NCBI RefSeq assembly: GCF_009811555.1
Contig: NZ_BLIN01000003.1
Coordinates: forward strand, 124,001 to 188,000
Direction of reading: 5' to 3'
Source: Streptomyces caniferus
GTDB taxonomy: Bacteria > Actinomycetota > Actinomycetes > Streptomycetales > Streptomycetaceae
Length of the DNA: 64,000 bases
Below the pieces are notes generated by a model, which was not told the origin of the DNA, ran no database searches, and saw only the letters and a program-made list of their open reading frames with translations. Made by a program: the position numbers and the translations under genes. This document shows positions 23,887 to 32,131 of the stretch, piece by piece; the stretch's first letter is position 1, and each line of letters starts with the position of its first letter.

Positions 23887-25443
23887 TCACTCATCCGCCG
23901 TCCGGGAACTCGCTCCGGCGGGTTCCCGGCCGTTCCGGGCCGTGGCGGTGGTGGGCGGCCGCGATGCCCCGGTGTTCTTCGTACGGCGCGACAGGGCGGC
24001 CGCGGCCGACGCTCCGAGCGCGGCGAGGGATGCGAGGACCAGCAGTGTGGTGCCCATGGCCGAGGTGAAGGCCTCGGGGGTCCGGTGCGGTCCGCCGGCG
24101 GTCGGCTCTCCTCCGGCCGTGCCCGGTGCCGTGAAGGTCATGAGCATGGTGGCCACGGCGACGCCCAGCATCGGACCGATGTTCATGGCGGTCTGCTGCA
24201 GTCCGCCGGCCATCCCGGCGCGGTCCACCGACGCCTGGCGCACGATGACAGCTGTCGCCGTGACCATCACCGTGCCGAACCCTGCTCCCAGCAGGAGGAA
24301 CCCACCACAGATGACCGGCGTCGTCGCTGCCTGGCCGGGGTGGGACAGCACCAGGATGCCGAGGACGAGGAGGGCCATCGCCGCCATGGTCGTCCGGCGG
24401 GCACCGTACCGACGCTGGAGTACGGCCGCGACCGGCGCGCCCAGCACCATCATCGCGGCCAGGGGCAGGGCCCGAAAGGCGCTCTGCAACGGGTCCAGCC
24501 CCAGGACGTCCTGCAGGAAATAGGTGCTGACGAGCAGTGTGCCGAACATGGCGGCCGACGCGGAGAGCAGGACGACCAGGGCCGCGGCGACAGGCGGCGC
24601 ACCCAGGAAACCGAGCGGCACCAGAGGATGTGCGGTATGCCGTTCCTGCCGGAGGAACGCGCCGCAGGCTGCCGCGGCGGCGACCGCTCCCGTCACCGTG
24701 ACCACCGTCCAGCCCGTTTCCGGCAAGGTGACGAGGGTGTGTACCAGGCACAGCAGCGACAGCGCGAGCAGGCCGGCCCCGGGGAGGTCGAGGCGGGCGG
24801 CGAGGGAGGTGTCCGTCGCGCCGGCCGACGGAACCCGCGGGGGCACCGGGATCGTCGGGGCCACCGGTGCCGGTACGGTCGCCGCCGGGACGCGGACGGC
24901 CAGAGCCAGTACGCCGGTCGCGAGCGCGGGCAGCACCGTGAGGAAGAAGACGGCTCGCCAGCCCAGGTGGGCGACCAGCGCCCCGCCGATGACGGGGCCC
25001 GCGGCGGCCGACAGCCCGATCGCGCTGGTGCGCAGGGCGATCGGCATACCCAGTTGATCGCGCGGATAGGTGGCGCGCAGCATCCCCAGGGTGGCCGGTT
25101 GCAGGAGCGCGCCGCAGATCCCCTGGGCCACCCGCAGGCCGATGACCCAGCCGATGCCGGGCGCCAGTCCGATCCCCGCCGAGGCGAGGGCGAAGCCCAG
25201 GATCCCGAGGGCGAAGAGCCGTTGGTGGCCGTACCGGTCGCCGAGCCGGCCGGCGAAGACGAGCAGGCTCGCCACGGCGATGAGGTAGCCGGTGCTGGTC
25301 CACTGGACCTGCACGAACGAAGCATGCAGATCCCGTTCGAGGGTGGGCTGGGCAACGGTCAGCACGGTGCCGTCCAGGGCGACGAGCACGGCCCCGGTGA
25401 TACTGCCGGCGAGGGTGAGGCGCCGGTGGAGTAGCGCGGTCAC
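23887..25443 (-). CDS. MFS drug-efflux transporter, DHA2 (14-helix) type
   Basis: 518 aa from GTG 25443, which overlaps the TetR gene's stop in GTGA. The N-terminal motif AVLVALDGTVLTVAQPTLERDL, the loop GRLGDRYGHQRLF and the helix-5 motif SAAAGPVIGGALVAHLGWRAVFF are typical of proton-driven multidrug exporters with 14 membrane helices. The tail after ALSRRTKN is polar. It lies in the inner membrane and exports lipophilic drugs or metabolites. Overlap with the TetR gene shows it is the target of that repressor. Confidence 0.93.
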   Translation of the reverse strand: MTALLHRRLTLAGSITGAVLVALDGTVLTVAQPTLERDLHASFVQVQWTSTGYLIAVASLLVFAGRLGDRYGHQRLFALGILGFALASAGIGLAPGIGWVIGLRVAQGICGALLQPATLGMLRATYPRDQLGMPIALRTSAIGLSAAAGPVIGGALVAHLGWRAVFFLTVLPALATGVLALAVRVPAATVPAPVAPTIPVPPRVPSAGATDTSLAARLDLPGAGLLALSLLCLVHTLVTLPETGWTVVTVTGAVAAAAACGAFLRQERHTAHPLVPLGFLGAPPVAAALVVLLSASAAMFGTLLVSTYFLQDVLGLDPLQSAFRALPLAAMMVLGAPVAAVLQRRYGARRTTMAAMALLVLGILVLSHPGQAATTPVICGGFLLLGAGFGTVMVTATAVIVRQASVDRAGMAGGLQQTAMNIGPMLGVAVATMLMTFTAPGTAGGEPTAGGPHRTPEAFTSAMGTTLLVLASLAALGASAAAALSRRTKNTGASRPPTTATARNGREPAGASSRTADE

Positions 25444-26027
25444 CGGTCCGCCGGCCCGAGGTGGGCGTCCAGTGCGGCCTGGAGCAGCGGCTCGATGTCG
25501 GCGGAACCGGTGGCGAGTTGGAGGCTTCCCCAGCCCCATAGCTGTGCCATGCCGTGCAGGTTCGCCCACAGAGCGCCCGCGACGACCGCCGGCTCGGGGC
25601 CGGGCGGCTCGGGGAGCGCCCGGGCGACAAGATCGACGAGGAAGCGGAAGAGCGGCAGGCTGGTCTCCCGCAGGCCGAGCTGGTTGCTCTCCAACAGGTC
25701 ATGACGGAACATCAGCTCGAACATGCCGCGGTGGTTCCGTGCGAAGTCGAGGTAGCTGCGGCCGAGCGTCGTGAGCTGGGCACGGGGACCGGCCCGGCCG
25801 TCCCCCGCCTCCTCTGTGATCTTGCGGGCCAGGTCGGCGAAACCCTCCCGCGCGATGGCGGACAGCAACGCCAGATGGGTCGGGAAATGGCGCCGTGGCG
25901 CCCCGTGCGAGACCCCGGCCCGGCGGGCGATTTCCCGCAGCGTCAGCGCCTGCGTCCCTTCCTCGGCCACCAGGTCGACACCGACCTGGACCAACCGCGC
26001 CCGCAGGCCCGCGTCTTGATCGTTCAT
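25440..26027 (-). CDS. TetR-family repressor of the adjacent exporter
   Basis: 195 aa from ATG 26027 (GTG 26033 is also in frame). The N-terminal HTH is EEGTQALTLREIARRAGVSHGAPRRHFPTHLALL (about 20-55), and the C-terminal ligand domain resembles the WHG-type group (ARALPEPPG..VVAGALWANLHGMAQL). The operator-like repeats start at the ATG itself and no Shine-Dalgarno is present, so the transcript is probably leaderless. It should repress its own operon with the MFS gene and release on binding the exported compound. Confidence 0.9.
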   Translation of the reverse strand: MNDQDAGLRARLVQVGVDLVAEEGTQALTLREIARRAGVSHGAPRRHFPTHLALLSAIAREGFADLARKITEEAGDGRAGPRAQLTTLGRSYLDFARNHRGMFELMFRHDLLESNQLGLRETSLPLFRFLVDLVARALPEPPGPEPAVVAGALWANLHGMAQLWGWGSLQLATGSADIEPLLQAALDAHLGPADR

Positions 26028-26062
26028 AGACACTGTCTACCAGAGTACGTAGACAGTGTCTA
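26027..26062. promoter_or_regulatory. twin palindromic TetR operators
   Basis: TAGACACTGTCTA (26027-26039) and TAGACAGTGTCTA (26050-26062) are two copies of a 13-bp palindrome, TAGACA-N-TGTCTA. Together they also form a larger inverted repeat with an 8-bp spacer. They overlap the first base of the TetR start codon, so a bound repressor would block initiation of the leaderless tetR-MFS transcript. Confidence 0.85.
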
Positions 26063-26295
26063 CTCCGCCTCCCGCCACCTCAACTCCCCGCAGCTCGACG
26101 CCACATCCCCACGCCCCACACCCAAGACCGCACACCCATGCCCACCACGCAAGGCACAACGCGCAGCACGTCACGTGTGCGGAACCAATCGTTCCGGACA
26201 GATTTAGTGATCATTTGGCATGCGGCCCCTGTTCCTCGCCCCCGGCCTGCTCTACGTTCACTTCGTCTCACTCACCAGGCACTTCAGGGGGAACC

Positions 26296-27039
26296 ATGTC
26301 CGCTCAGGACACCACCGCGACGCAGAGCACTCCACCCGCCCCGGACACGCGGGCAGCTCCGGCCATTGAGCGCCCGGCGCCACCGGCCCGGTCCAAGGGC
26401 GCCGCCGCCCTCGGCTGGGTGCTCACCATCGGGCTCAACGTCGTGGCGCCGATCATCACCTACAACATGCTCCGCGATCACGGCTGGAGCGAGTTCGCCG
26501 CGCTCCTGGGAGGCAGCGCCTGGCCCGTGCTCGAGAGCGTCGTCCACCTCGCGTGGCGCCGCCGTCTCGACGAATTCGCCGTCGTGACCTTGACGTTCCT
26601 GGCGCTCACGGCCGTGGTGTCGCTCCTGGGCGCGCACTCGTCACGCGCCCTGCTGGTCAAGGACTCAGGGGTCACGGGGCTGTTCGGGCTGCTGTGCCTT
26701 GCGACGCTGCTGGCGCCGCGTCCGCTGATGTTCTATTTCGGCCGCAAGTTCGCGACCGACGGCACCGCGGAGAGCACCGCCTGGTGGAACGGCCTGTGGC
26801 AGTTCGAGGGCTTCCGCACGACCCTACGCACGATGACTGCGGTCTGGGGCGTGAGCTACTGCCTGGAGGCCGTGGCCCGGATCGCGCTGGCGTACACGCT
26901 GAGCACGGACACCATGGTGGTCCTGAGCCCGGTGCTGACCTACGTCGTCCTCGGTCTCCTCGCCGTGTGGACCGCCATGTACGGCAAGCGGTCGCGGCGC
27001 AAGGGTGAAGAGCGCGCTGCGGCCGCCGCGGCGGGCTGA
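26296..27039 (+). CDS. VC0807-family membrane protein
   Basis: 247 aa, ATG 26296 with AGGGGGAA upstream. After a polar N-terminal 35 residues come about six hydrophobic helices: GWVLTIGLNVVAPIITYNML, EFAVVTLTFLALTAVVSLL, GLFGLLCLATLLAPRPLMFYF, VSYCLEAVARIALAY, and VVLSPVLTYVVLGLLAVWTAMYG. The order and the LLAPRPLMFYFGRKF motif match the VC0807 family, whose function is unknown. Inner membrane. It is followed after about 130 bp by another membrane-protein gene on the same strand. Confidence 0.8.
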   Translation: MSAQDTTATQSTPPAPDTRAAPAIERPAPPARSKGAAALGWVLTIGLNVVAPIITYNMLRDHGWSEFAALLGGSAWPVLESVVHLAWRRRLDEFAVVTLTFLALTAVVSLLGAHSSRALLVKDSGVTGLFGLLCLATLLAPRPLMFYFGRKFATDGTAESTAWWNGLWQFEGFRTTLRTMTAVWGVSYCLEAVARIALAYTLSTDTMVVLSPVLTYVVLGLLAVWTAMYGKRSRRKGEERAAAAAAG

Positions 27040-27167
27040 CCCGCCGTTCGCTCCGGGGCCGGTGACGGCTCCGGAGCGTGCGTTCCACCGCCGGGTCGAC
27101 GAGATCCCGGGCACGGTGCCCCGTACGCTTCCCCCATCGAGGCGGGGTGCGGAAGGAGCGGACTGCG

Positions 27168-28253
27168 GTGCGCGTACTGCTGGGCATTGCCGGTGCCGTC
27201 GTCGTGCTCGGGGTCTTCTCCTCGATGCTGCACTCGCTGGTGATTCCCCGGCCGACGCGTTCCGGCCTCAGCCGGTTCGTCCAGTGGCTGGTCCGGTGGC
27301 CGTTCCGGCTGGTGGCCGACCGTCTGCCGAGTGCCGAAGCCAAGGACCGGGTGCTCGCGCCCATGGCGCCGCTGGCCATCGTCGTCACGCTGATCAGTTG
27401 GCTGGCGTGCTTCATGGTCGGCTACGCGCTGCTGGAGGCGGCGGTGAGCCGGCTCGGCATCAGGGAGGCGCTGACCGAGTCGGGTTCCTCGCTCTTCACA
27501 CTCGGATTCGCCAGCGGCAATCGCGTGACGCTCAATGCCATCGACTTCTGTGCCGCCGTCACCGGCCCGGTCGTGATCGGCCTGCAGGTCGGCTATCTGC
27601 CCGCGCTCTACGGCGCCTACCAGCGCAGGGAGACCGAGGTCACCCTGCTGCAGGCACGAGCGGGCAGTCCGCCCTGGGGGCCGGAGATCCTCGCCCGCTA
27701 TGCGCAGGTCGAAGTGATGGACAACCTCACCGAGCTCTTCCGCAACTGGGAGCGGTGGAGCGCCGGGGTGAGCGAGAGTCACACCACCTACCCGATCCTG
27801 ATCCACTTCCGGTCCCCGAAGGCGACCCGCAACTGGCTGATCGCCTTGCTGTCGGTGATGGACGCCGCGGCCCTGCGGCTGTCCTTCAACCCCTCCCAGC
27901 CGCAGGCCGAGGTGCGGATGGCGCTGCGGGCGGGCTTCATCTGCCTGCGCGACATCGCCGATATCCAGGGCATCCCCTACGACCCTGATCCCCGCCCGGA
28001 CGACACACTGCGGCTCGGCTACGAGGACTACCTGCGGGGCGTGGAGCGGATGCGCTCCCAGGGCTATCCCATGGAGCGCACCCCGGAGGAGGCATGGCTC
28101 CACTTCCGTGGCTGGCGGGTCAACTACGAGGCCCTCGCCTACCGGTTGGCGTACGACATCGAGGCGGTACCGGCCCCGTGGTCCGGCCCTCGTCGCAGGG
28201 CGGTGGTCATCCGCACCCCGCTCACCCCCGTCGACCGCCGGCCCGTCGGGTAG
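27168..28253 (+). CDS. ion-channel-like membrane protein
   Basis: 361 aa from GTG 27168 with GGAAGGAG upstream. Membrane helices are near 2-26 (LLGIAGAVVVLGVFSSMLHSL), 66-90 and 128-150. Between the last two lies ESGSSLFTLGFASG, which resembles the pore loop of two-helix potassium channels (selectivity TLGFA in place of TVGYG). The long C-terminal region (about 160-361) is soluble and helical, with conserved-looking stretches such as HTTYPILIHFRSP. A cation channel with a cytosolic regulatory domain is a reasonable reading; selectivity is not established. Confidence 0.72.
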   Translation: MRVLLGIAGAVVVLGVFSSMLHSLVIPRPTRSGLSRFVQWLVRWPFRLVADRLPSAEAKDRVLAPMAPLAIVVTLISWLACFMVGYALLEAAVSRLGIREALTESGSSLFTLGFASGNRVTLNAIDFCAAVTGPVVIGLQVGYLPALYGAYQRRETEVTLLQARAGSPPWGPEILARYAQVEVMDNLTELFRNWERWSAGVSESHTTYPILIHFRSPKATRNWLIALLSVMDAAALRLSFNPSQPQAEVRMALRAGFICLRDIADIQGIPYDPDPRPDDTLRLGYEDYLRGVERMRSQGYPMERTPEEAWLHFRGWRVNYEALAYRLAYDIEAVPAPWSGPRRRAVVIRTPLTPVDRRPVG

Positions 28254-28269
28254 GGCGACCGGGGAGCCA

Positions 28270-28719
28270 TCACCCGGGCGTGCGGTGGGGTGCCCATAGC
28301 TGGTCGGCATCGCCCGCGGCGAGCCGGCCCCGGTAGACGTCGATCTTGCGGTCGATGAGTCTCAGGTTCTCCTGGAGTTCGGCGAGGTCGGCGAGCACCT
28401 GGTCACGATGCGACTCGAGCACCTGCAAGCGCTCGACTTCGTTGCCCCCGCCCGCCGCGACGAGCTCGGCATAACGGCGGATGCCCTTGATGGGCATGCC
28501 GGTCGCCCGCAGTCTGGTGCAGACGGTGATCCACTTCAGGTCGAGCGCGCGGTAGCGGCGTCGGTTGCCGTGGGTGCGGTCGACGGGCGTGACGACCAGT
28601 CCTGCGCGTTCGTAGTAACGCAGGGTATGAGCGCTCACTCCGGTACGGCGAGCGGCCTCGGCGATGCTCAGCCCTGCCTCGGGCACGGGTTCGCGACATT
28701 GTCCGTTGACTTCGACCAC
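28270..28719 (-). CDS. MerR-family transcriptional regulator
   Basis: 149 aa from GTG 28719. The N-terminal winged helix is GLSIAEAARRTGVSAHTLRYYERAGLV (about 16-42), then NRRRYRALDLKWI. The coiled coil (about 85-135) ends in LIDRKIDVYRGRL. The effector part is short, as in small-molecule or redox-type MerR activators; no cysteine cluster is seen, so a metal sensor is unlikely. It is divergent from the MFS gene with only 24 bp between starts. It should activate the shared promoter by twisting its long spacer. No Shine-Dalgarno is evident. Confidence 0.9.
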   Translation of the reverse strand: MVEVNGQCREPVPEAGLSIAEAARRTGVSAHTLRYYERAGLVVTPVDRTHGNRRRYRALDLKWITVCTRLRATGMPIKGIRRYAELVAAGGGNEVERLQVLESHRDQVLADLAELQENLRLIDRKIDVYRGRLAAGDADQLWAPHRTPG

Positions 28720-28736
28720 GCTCTAAAACTTAGCGT
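28706..28736 (+). promoter_or_regulatory. MerR-type promoter of the MFS gene
   Basis: TTGACT (28706-28711) and TAGCGT (28731-28736) are separated by 19 bp, the stretched spacing typical of MerR-activated promoters. Initiation about 7 bp downstream would fall on or next to the ATG at 28744, giving a leaderless MFS mRNA. The element overlaps the start of merR, so the same protein could control both directions. Confidence 0.6.
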
Positions 28737-28743
28737 CCTGGAC

Positions 28744-30213
28744 ATGCCCGAACACATCCCTTTGCTCAGTCCTCGTCGTCGGCTCCTGGTGCTCGCGATC
28801 TGCTGCACCAGCATGGTCGTCGTAGTGATGGACATTTCCATCGTCAATGTCGCGCTGCCGTCGATCCGTCGCGACCTGCACACTTCGGAGTCCGGCCTGC
28901 AGTGGACGGTCGACGCGTACACCCTGGTGCTCGCCGGCTTCCTCGTGCTGGCCGGGTCCACCGCCGACCGATTCGGCCGTCGACGGATCTTCCAGACAGG
29001 CCTCGCCGCCTTCGGATGCGGCTCACTGCTGTGCGGTCTGGCACCGAGCATCGGCTGGCTGATCGCGGCGCGGGCGCTGCAGGCCCTCGGCGGCACGATG
29101 CTCAACCCGGTGGCGCTGGCGATCGTCGCCACCGCGTTCCCCGACCCGGCAGAGCGCGCCAGGGCCATCGGCGTGTTCGCCTCGGTGAGTGGCCTGTCGC
29201 TGGCGCTGGGGCCGATCCTGGGCGGCGCCCTGGTCGACGGCTTCGGCTGGCACGCCATCTTCTGGATCAATGTGCCGATCGTGGCCGCCGCGCTCGTGTG
29301 CACCGCGCTGTTCGTACCCGAGTCCCGTGCTCCCCGGGCACGCCGGTTCGACCTGGTGGGCCAGGCCCTGGTGATCCTGGTGCTGGGCAGCGTCGTTTTC
29401 GCGATCATCGAGTCCAGGGAGCTGGGCTGGACTTCACCGGTCATCCTGGGCCTGCTCGCCGTCGCGGTGCTCGGCGTGCTCGGCATCCTCGTCTACGAAC
29501 CGCGCCGCGTCGACCCGCTGTTGGAGCTGCGCCTGTTCCGCAGTGTGCCGTTCAGCTCGGCGCTCGTGATGGCGGTCTTCGCCCTGTGCGGGTTCGGCGC
29601 GTTCCTGTTCGTGACCGGCCAGTACCTGCAGGACGTGCGGGGCCTGTCGGCGTTCACGGCCGGGCTGTGTCTGCTCCCGGTCGGGGCGTTGGTCCTCGTG
29701 CTGTCTCCGTTCACCGGCCGGCTGATCGGCGCACACGGCCCCAGACTGCCGCTGGTGGTCGCCGGGGGTGCGCTGGCACTGGGCGGCGGCGCATCGCTCC
29801 GGCTCGGACCGGCCACGGCCCTACCGATCGTGCTCGCGGTCTACGTACTGTTCGGCGTCTTCCTGGGCACCGTCAATCCGCCCATCACCAACACAGCGGT
29901 CTCCGGGATGCCCCGCTCGATGGCGGGGGTGGCCACCTCATTGGCCTCCGCTGGCCGGCAGACCGGCACCACCCTGGGCGTCGCCGTCTCCGGCACGATC
30001 GTGGGATCCGCCTCGCCCCGCAACGGGACGGAGTTCATCGGCGCGGAGCACGGCGTCTGGTGGATGGTGCTCGGACTGGGCCTGGGAATCGTGGCCCTCG
30101 GGGTGCTCAGCACCGGACGCTGGGCCTCGGACACCGCGGCGCAGGCGGCGGAATGGTTCGAGGACGTGAACCATGGTGCGCCTCTTCGGACCGCGCCTGC
30201 CGGGCGCCGGTGA
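28744..30213 (+). CDS. MFS drug-efflux transporter, DHA2 (14-helix) type
   Basis: 489 aa, ATG 28744. It shows VVVVMDISIVNVALPSIRRDL (helix-1 motif), AGSTADRFGRRRIFQ (loop 2-3) and GLSLALGPILGGALVDGFGWHAIFWINVP (antiporter motif C), followed by a 14-helix pattern ending in a polar tail (EWFEDVNHGAPLR). It is an inner-membrane, proton-coupled exporter of drugs or metabolites. It is divergent from, and probably activated by, the MerR protein. No ribosome site is visible, consistent with a leaderless transcript. Confidence 0.92.
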   Translation: MPEHIPLLSPRRRLLVLAICCTSMVVVVMDISIVNVALPSIRRDLHTSESGLQWTVDAYTLVLAGFLVLAGSTADRFGRRRIFQTGLAAFGCGSLLCGLAPSIGWLIAARALQALGGTMLNPVALAIVATAFPDPAERARAIGVFASVSGLSLALGPILGGALVDGFGWHAIFWINVPIVAAALVCTALFVPESRAPRARRFDLVGQALVILVLGSVVFAIIESRELGWTSPVILGLLAVAVLGVLGILVYEPRRVDPLLELRLFRSVPFSSALVMAVFALCGFGAFLFVTGQYLQDVRGLSAFTAGLCLLPVGALVLVLSPFTGRLIGAHGPRLPLVVAGGALALGGGASLRLGPATALPIVLAVYVLFGVFLGTVNPPITNTAVSGMPRSMAGVATSLASAGRQTGTTLGVAVSGTIVGSASPRNGTEFIGAEHGVWWMVLGLGLGIVALGVLSTGRWASDTAAQAAEWFEDVNHGAPLRTAPAGRR

Positions 30214-30399
30214 CCGGCAGGGCGGGACGGGCCCCGCCATCGTGCCCGCCCCTGACCGGGGTGACAGGGAGTCGGGTCGGCATCGTCCGTCCTTTCCCTC
30301 CCACGCGTCGAACGTGTCAACGGCGCGGCACGAAGGGCAACTTGGCGCGGGCAGGGTGCGTCGCGCCGTGAGGTGTGGGACCGGCGACGCCGACGCGGG

Positions 30400-31323
30400 T
30401 CATCCGCGCATCGGCAGCTTCAGGAGGCCGGCGAGCTCGGTGTCGGTCGCCGGCCTGAGCGTCGACAGAATGTGCCGGGCCGCGGACAGATCCGCCGGCC
30501 TGCCCTGCACGGTGACGGTGTGGACCAGCCCGCTCCTGCGCAGGCGCAACTCCCGCCGTTCGTAGTCGCCTTCGTACGTCACGAGTTGGCGGCCACCGCC
30601 GTCGTCCGCGCAATGAACCACCTCACCGACCGGGACGGGACAGCCGCGCGCATCCACGCGTCGGGTGTCGCGGCCGATCCGCTCCACGGTGAGATGCAGT
30701 TCGGGCGCACCGGGCCGTAGGTAGCCGGCGCCGAAGCCCTCGGCGCTCGCTCCCCTGGCGTCCAGCGTGTAGCCGGCGGGCGGCTCGCCGACACGCAACA
30801 GGGCACGGTCCACGCCGTTGGCGCCGATCCATTCGTCGAGTGTGGGCGGCTGTGCGGCCTGCCAGGAGACGTAGGAGCCGCCGGCCGCGAGGGCGACCGC
30901 AAGGGCCGCTGCGGTCAGCCTCGTCCGCGTGCCCGGCACGAGAAGTGCGGCCGCGAGCGCGTAGCAGATCCCGCCCGCCGGGTAGAGCAGAAAGACGTTT
31001 CCTGAGCTGTTGACCTGCCGATTCAGCATGGTGGCCGCCAGTGCCCCGAGCGTGCCGAGCGCGTATACGGATGTCGCCCACCCCCACAGGCCGCGCGCCC
31101 TGCGGGTGAGCGGCACGACCGGGCGCGCGGATACGCCGAGGCCTGCGAGGAGGGCGACGGCGAGCGGCGGTCCGACGGCGAGGACGACCACGAGCGCTGT
31201 CGTTCCGTGGACGAAGAGCGCCGTCAGCACCGCTTGGAATTGAACGGCCGTCAGGGCACAGCCGACGAGCCCCACCGCCGCAAGGTGGGCGGCTGTCCGC
31301 CCGGCTTCCTTCTTCCCGACCAT
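30400..31323 (-). CDS. membrane protein of unknown function, 307 aa
   Basis: ATG 31323. About five hydrophobic helices fill the first 165 residues (HLAAVGLVGCALTAVQFQAVL, LVVVLAVGPPLAVALLAGL, WGWATSVYALGTLGALAATML, LLYPAGGICYALAAALLV, LTAAALAVALAAGG). The C-terminal 140 residues are a soluble domain (WIGANGVDRALLRVGEPPAGYTL, then RRLD-type and beta-rich stretches with CPVPVGEVVHCAD holding two Cys). That domain probably lies outside the membrane. I recognise no family. The gene stands alone and is divergent from a small secreted protein gene. Confidence 0.72.
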   Translation of the reverse strand: MVGKKEAGRTAAHLAAVGLVGCALTAVQFQAVLTALFVHGTTALVVVLAVGPPLAVALLAGLGVSARPVVPLTRRARGLWGWATSVYALGTLGALAATMLNRQVNSSGNVFLLYPAGGICYALAAALLVPGTRTRLTAAALAVALAAGGSYVSWQAAQPPTLDEWIGANGVDRALLRVGEPPAGYTLDARGASAEGFGAGYLRPGAPELHLTVERIGRDTRRVDARGCPVPVGEVVHCADDGGGRQLVTYEGDYERRELRLRRSGLVHTVTVQGRPADLSAARHILSTLRPATDTELAGLLKLPMRG

Positions 31324-31657
31324 GTTTGATGATCACGCAGCTATGTACGGCGCGGTTCCCAACCTGACGCGCTGGACGCCGGTCGGGCGCGGCCGGCGGC
31401 ACACCTCAGCGCGACCCTGCCTGCACTTTCTTGCACCATGCATGACATTCCGTCCCTATCGCGTTTTGAGCCGCTTCAGACGCAGGTGTAAGCTCCACGT
31501 AAGAGAACATATGCGGCGTATCCGACCTGCCTGTGGGGTGACCACCAGGAGGCGGCTCATCCAGGGGCAGCACCGGACCTCCAGTTCTCGCCCCGTGCGG
31601 GGACTCATCGTCGGGTGGCGGGCCGCCAGATCCCTAGCAATAAGAAGGTGTGGACCT
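31324..31657. other. divergent intergenic region with a long leader
   Basis: 334 bp between the membrane protein (minus) and the secreted protein (plus). It contains a promoter candidate (31466-31494) and about 155 bp of leader before ATG 31658. An in-frame ATG at 31511 would add 49 Arg-rich residues before the signal peptide and is judged non-functional. Confidence 0.5.
31466..31494 (+). promoter_or_regulatory. sigma-70-type promoter candidate
   Basis: TTGAGC (31466-31471), 17 bp, TAAGCT (31489-31494), in a locally AT-richer stretch. It points towards the small secreted protein gene and would give a leader of about 155 nt. Assigned by eye. Confidence 0.45.
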
Positions 31658-31924
31658 ATGTCCACCAATCGATTGACACGAGCCATCGCTCTGACCGCAG
31701 GAGGCCTCCTGCTGGCCGGTGGCGCCGCGGTAGCCACCGCCGGGACGGCGTCCGCCGTTGCCCCCACACATGTCCCGTCCGGCTACTCCAGCCACGACGA
31801 CGGCCATGACTGGGGCTACTACCACGACCATGGCCGTGGTTACGGCGACTACACCGTCGTCGTCATCTACGGCCTCGGTGGCTACGGCGACCTCTACGGC
31901 CTCGGTGGCTACTACGGCTACTGA
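31658..31924 (+). CDS. small secreted Gly/Tyr/His-rich protein
   Basis: 88 aa; ATG 31658 with AAGAAGG upstream. A Sec signal (TRAIALTAGGLLLAGGAAVATA) ends near ASA-VA, leaving about 55 residues. These start with a His/Asp/Tyr patch (SSHDDGHDWGYYHDHGRGYGDY) and end with YGLGGYGDLYGLGGYYGY, a duplicated YGLGGY unit. No Cys, so no disulfides. Such low-complexity aromatic and glycine-rich peptides can self-assemble or bind metals, but no function is known. A terminator hairpin follows. Confidence 0.75.
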   Translation: MSTNRLTRAIALTAGGLLLAGGAAVATAGTASAVAPTHVPSGYSSHDDGHDWGYYHDHGRGYGDYTVVVIYGLGGYGDLYGLGGYYGY

Positions 31925-31956
31925 TGAGCGTCGCCTCGTGACGACCCAAGCAAGCC

Positions 31957-31985
31957 GATGCCCGGGATTCCCCCTCCCGGGCATC
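31957..31985. terminator. 10-bp hairpin after the secreted protein gene
   Basis: GATGCCCGGG (31957-31966) pairs perfectly with CCCGGGCATC (31976-31985) around a 9-nt loop, followed by TT. It lies 32 bp after the stop at 31924. Confidence 0.8.
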
Positions 31986-32131
31986 TTGCATGCCGCATAC
32001 CGCACGGTTCCGGGGCGCCAGGGCAGGGCCGCTGCCCGTCGGCACGTTCGGTGGCAGGGGCGGCACAGCGAGTGCTGCCCAGGGCGGCATCGCGGCAGGT
32101 CGCGGATGTGCGCTACGACGTTCTCTTTGGC

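Noticed and set aside
26940-28310. 456-aa minus frame opposite the channel-like gene
   Set aside because: Antisense of a membrane protein with visible helices on the + strand.
31511-31657. in-frame N-terminal extension of the small secreted protein from ATG 31511
   Set aside because: It would put 49 Arg-rich residues before a good signal peptide; ATG 31658 has a ribosome site.
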